NCBI GenBank assembly: GCA_019686145.1
Contig: JADGHK010000002.1
Coordinates: 1 to 23,975, forward strand
Direction of reading: 5' to 3'
Length of the DNA: 23,975 bases
Source: Bryobacteraceae bacterium
Lineage (GTDB): Bacteria > Acidobacteriota > Terriglobia > Bryobacterales > Bryobacteraceae
Each line of letters opens with the position of its first letter. The first letter of the stretch is position 1. The notes beneath the pieces were generated by a model. The model saw only the letters and a program-made list of their open reading frames with translations, was not told the DNA's origin and ran no database searches. Below, piece after piece: positions 23,036 through 23,975 of this stretch. The translations under genes were made by a program, and so were the position numbers.

Positions 23036-23733
23036 GGCGCGCTATCCGGCTCGAAACCCACGATCTCGCTGTAAGCTGCCGTGATCGCCGAATACGTGAT
23101 GGGAACGGTGATTAGTATTCCAATGACAGTAAGTGATCCAAGCGCATTCAGCAGGATATTCGCCAGAACGAACATCGAGAACCCGAAGTAATCCTGTTTC
23201 ACGATCTGGTGGCTCGCTTTCATCGCAGGCCACGCGTTCAGCTTCTTGTCGAACAGAAACAGGTGTGTGAACTGATACATGGCCGCGATCACAAGCGCCG
23301 GAATGACGCACAGCACCAGTCCTGCGGTGACGAACACGCTAATCAGGAGAAAAGAGAGCAAGGCAGGAAGGAAGAGTCGGAATCCGGAGAACAGGTCTTC
23401 GACTTCGAAGCGGCCCGTCCGCATCTTCCGCACGCAGCAGTAATGAATGCCAACCTGCAGAGGGCCTTGCAGGATGAATGGAAGCGCCGCGCTCAGGACG
23501 ACGAAGAGCAGCCCGACGAGAGCGACCTTCCCCAAGTCCGCCTGAACCAGTCTCCACCCGGCGCCGATCCACCGCCATGTATGGCTTTGAATTCCGCTCG
23601 GAGGCGTGAAGGGTCGTCCAGCAGAAGAAGCAAAACCGCCTTCCGCCGCTTGCTGCTCTCCCTGGGGTCTTCCACAAGTGGTACAGAAGCGGGCTCCTTC
23701 GGGTAGTTGAGTGCCGCAATTGACGCAGTACAT
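23032..23733 (-). CDS. Zinc-ribbon, multi-pass membrane protein
   Basis: The start chosen is ATG 23733 (AAGGA 8 nt upstream), giving 233 residues. The frame also extends 21 codons further, with no conserved sequence. The N-terminal zinc ribbon is CVNCG and CTTCG (Cys3, Cys6, Cys17, Cys20). A polar linker to about residue 65 follows, then hydrophobic segments near 68-88, 118-150, 183-205 and 207-222. Cysteine-ribbon membrane proteins of this type are common and poorly understood, and no catalytic residue is visible. The downstream DUF2752-barrel gene overlaps by 4 bp (GTGA), so the two are co-expressed. Small zinc-ribbon membrane proteins often sit beside DUF2752 genes, which fits the pairing, but their job is not known to me. 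Confidence 0.75.
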   Translation of the reverse strand: MYCVNCGTQLPEGARFCTTCGRPQGEQQAAEGGFASSAGRPFTPPSGIQSHTWRWIGAGWRLVQADLGKVALVGLLFVVLSAALPFILQGPLQVGIHYCCVRKMRTGRFEVEDLFSGFRLFLPALLSFLLISVFVTAGLVLCVIPALVIAAMYQFTHLFLFDKKLNAWPAMKASHQIVKQDYFGFSMFVLANILLNALGSLTVIGILITVPITYSAITAAYSEIVGFEPDSAP

Positions 23734-23813
23734 GAAGGAATCCTTGCGTTGTGGCGCCCGGGGGCGGGCCGTCGGCTCTACGCGAGCCGCTAGCACAACG
23801 ATATCATTGACAT

Positions 23814-23975
23814 GTGGTCACCCGGAAGTTGTGTCTCCTGCCCCTTCTTGCCTTCGTGCTGGCAGCACAACCTGTGGTCGATACCACCCGGTCGCCGCAC
23901 GCGGCGCTGCGCCCACTGCCGATCCGTTCCGTAAGGCTGGCGGACGGCTTCTGGAGCAAGCGCATGCGCGTGAAC
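23814..23975 (+). CDS. N-terminal fragment of a secreted GH127-like glycosidase
   Basis: The frame opens after an in-frame TGA at 23808-23810 and runs off the window end, giving 54 codons. From the GTG at 23814 the peptide begins with a basic residue, then a hydrophobic stretch (LCLLPLLAFVLAAQ), a probable signal cleaved after about residue 18. The mature start has LPIRSVRLADGFWSKRMRVN. The DGFW motif, followed by a basic stretch, resembles the beginning of GH127 (beta-L-arabinofuranosidase, former DUF1680) proteins. Only this start is visible, so the assignment is tentative. A TTG at 23829 is an alternative start that trims the signal. It is divergent from the zinc-ribbon gene, with 80 bp between. 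Confidence 0.5.
   Translation, partial: MVTRKLCLLPLLAFVLAAQPVVDTTRSPHAALRPLPIRSVRLADGFWSKRMRVN

Noticed and set aside
1..23975. CRISPR arrays, tRNA or rRNA genes, insertion sequences, phage genes
   Set aside because: No repeat-spacer pattern, cloverleaf, transposase or integrase motif was seen on either strand by reading.

Overview
The window looks like a chromosomal segment of a GC-rich Gram-negative soil-type bacterium, most likely an acidobacterium of the Solibacter/Bryobacter type. This is an inference from gene content. The supporting signs are a single fused LptF-LptG permease, exported TldD-like proteins, a Tat-exported Gfo/Idh/MocA oxidoreductase, an FG-GAP repeat protein, a GH127-type glycosidase start and an alginate-export-type barrel. 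I saw no rRNA, tRNA, CRISPR array, insertion sequence or phage gene. Genes are packed tightly: several neighbours overlap by 4 bp (ATGA/GTGA), and three convergent pairs overlap or nearly touch at their stop codons.

Left part (1-4.6 kb): the tail of a possible FkbM-type methyltransferase converges on a two-gene operon on the minus strand, fdhD followed by a YdeP-type molybdopterin oxidoreductase. Divergent from it is a glutathione-independent formaldehyde dehydrogenase with every zinc ligand in place. Together they suggest a C1 detoxification module, formaldehyde to formate to CO2. The shared 70-bp promoter region carries inverted-repeat arms around a -35-like hexamer.

4.6-9.4 kb: a Tat-signal Gfo/Idh/MocA oxidoreductase and a HEAT-repeat protein form a minus-strand pair. 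A WbpA/WecC-type UDP-sugar dehydrogenase points the other way. An orphan LuxR-type regulator with an atypical receiver domain follows.

9.5-15.3 kb: three genes in a tight plus-strand operon encode an exported TldD-like protein with HExxxH, a second exported TldD-like protein that has lost those residues, and a fused LptF/LptG lipopolysaccharide-export permease. This is the most envelope-focused unit in the window, and its arrangement suggests an uncharacterised TldD/TldE-like exported complex tied to LPS export.

15.3-19.7 kb: a NagB-II/GlmS-type sugar isomerase/deaminase overlaps an FG-GAP repeat protein on the minus strand. Opposite, a small-molecule kinase overlaps an enolase homologue that carries two active-site substitutions. 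The kinase-enolase pair is a good candidate for a new pathway.

19.7-24 kb: a SET-domain lysine methyltransferase homologue lies downstream of malate dehydrogenase. Further along are a zinc-ribbon membrane protein and a striking in-frame fusion of a DUF2752 membrane domain to an outer-membrane barrel with an internal signal peptide. The right edge holds the first 54 codons of a GH127-like secreted glycosidase.
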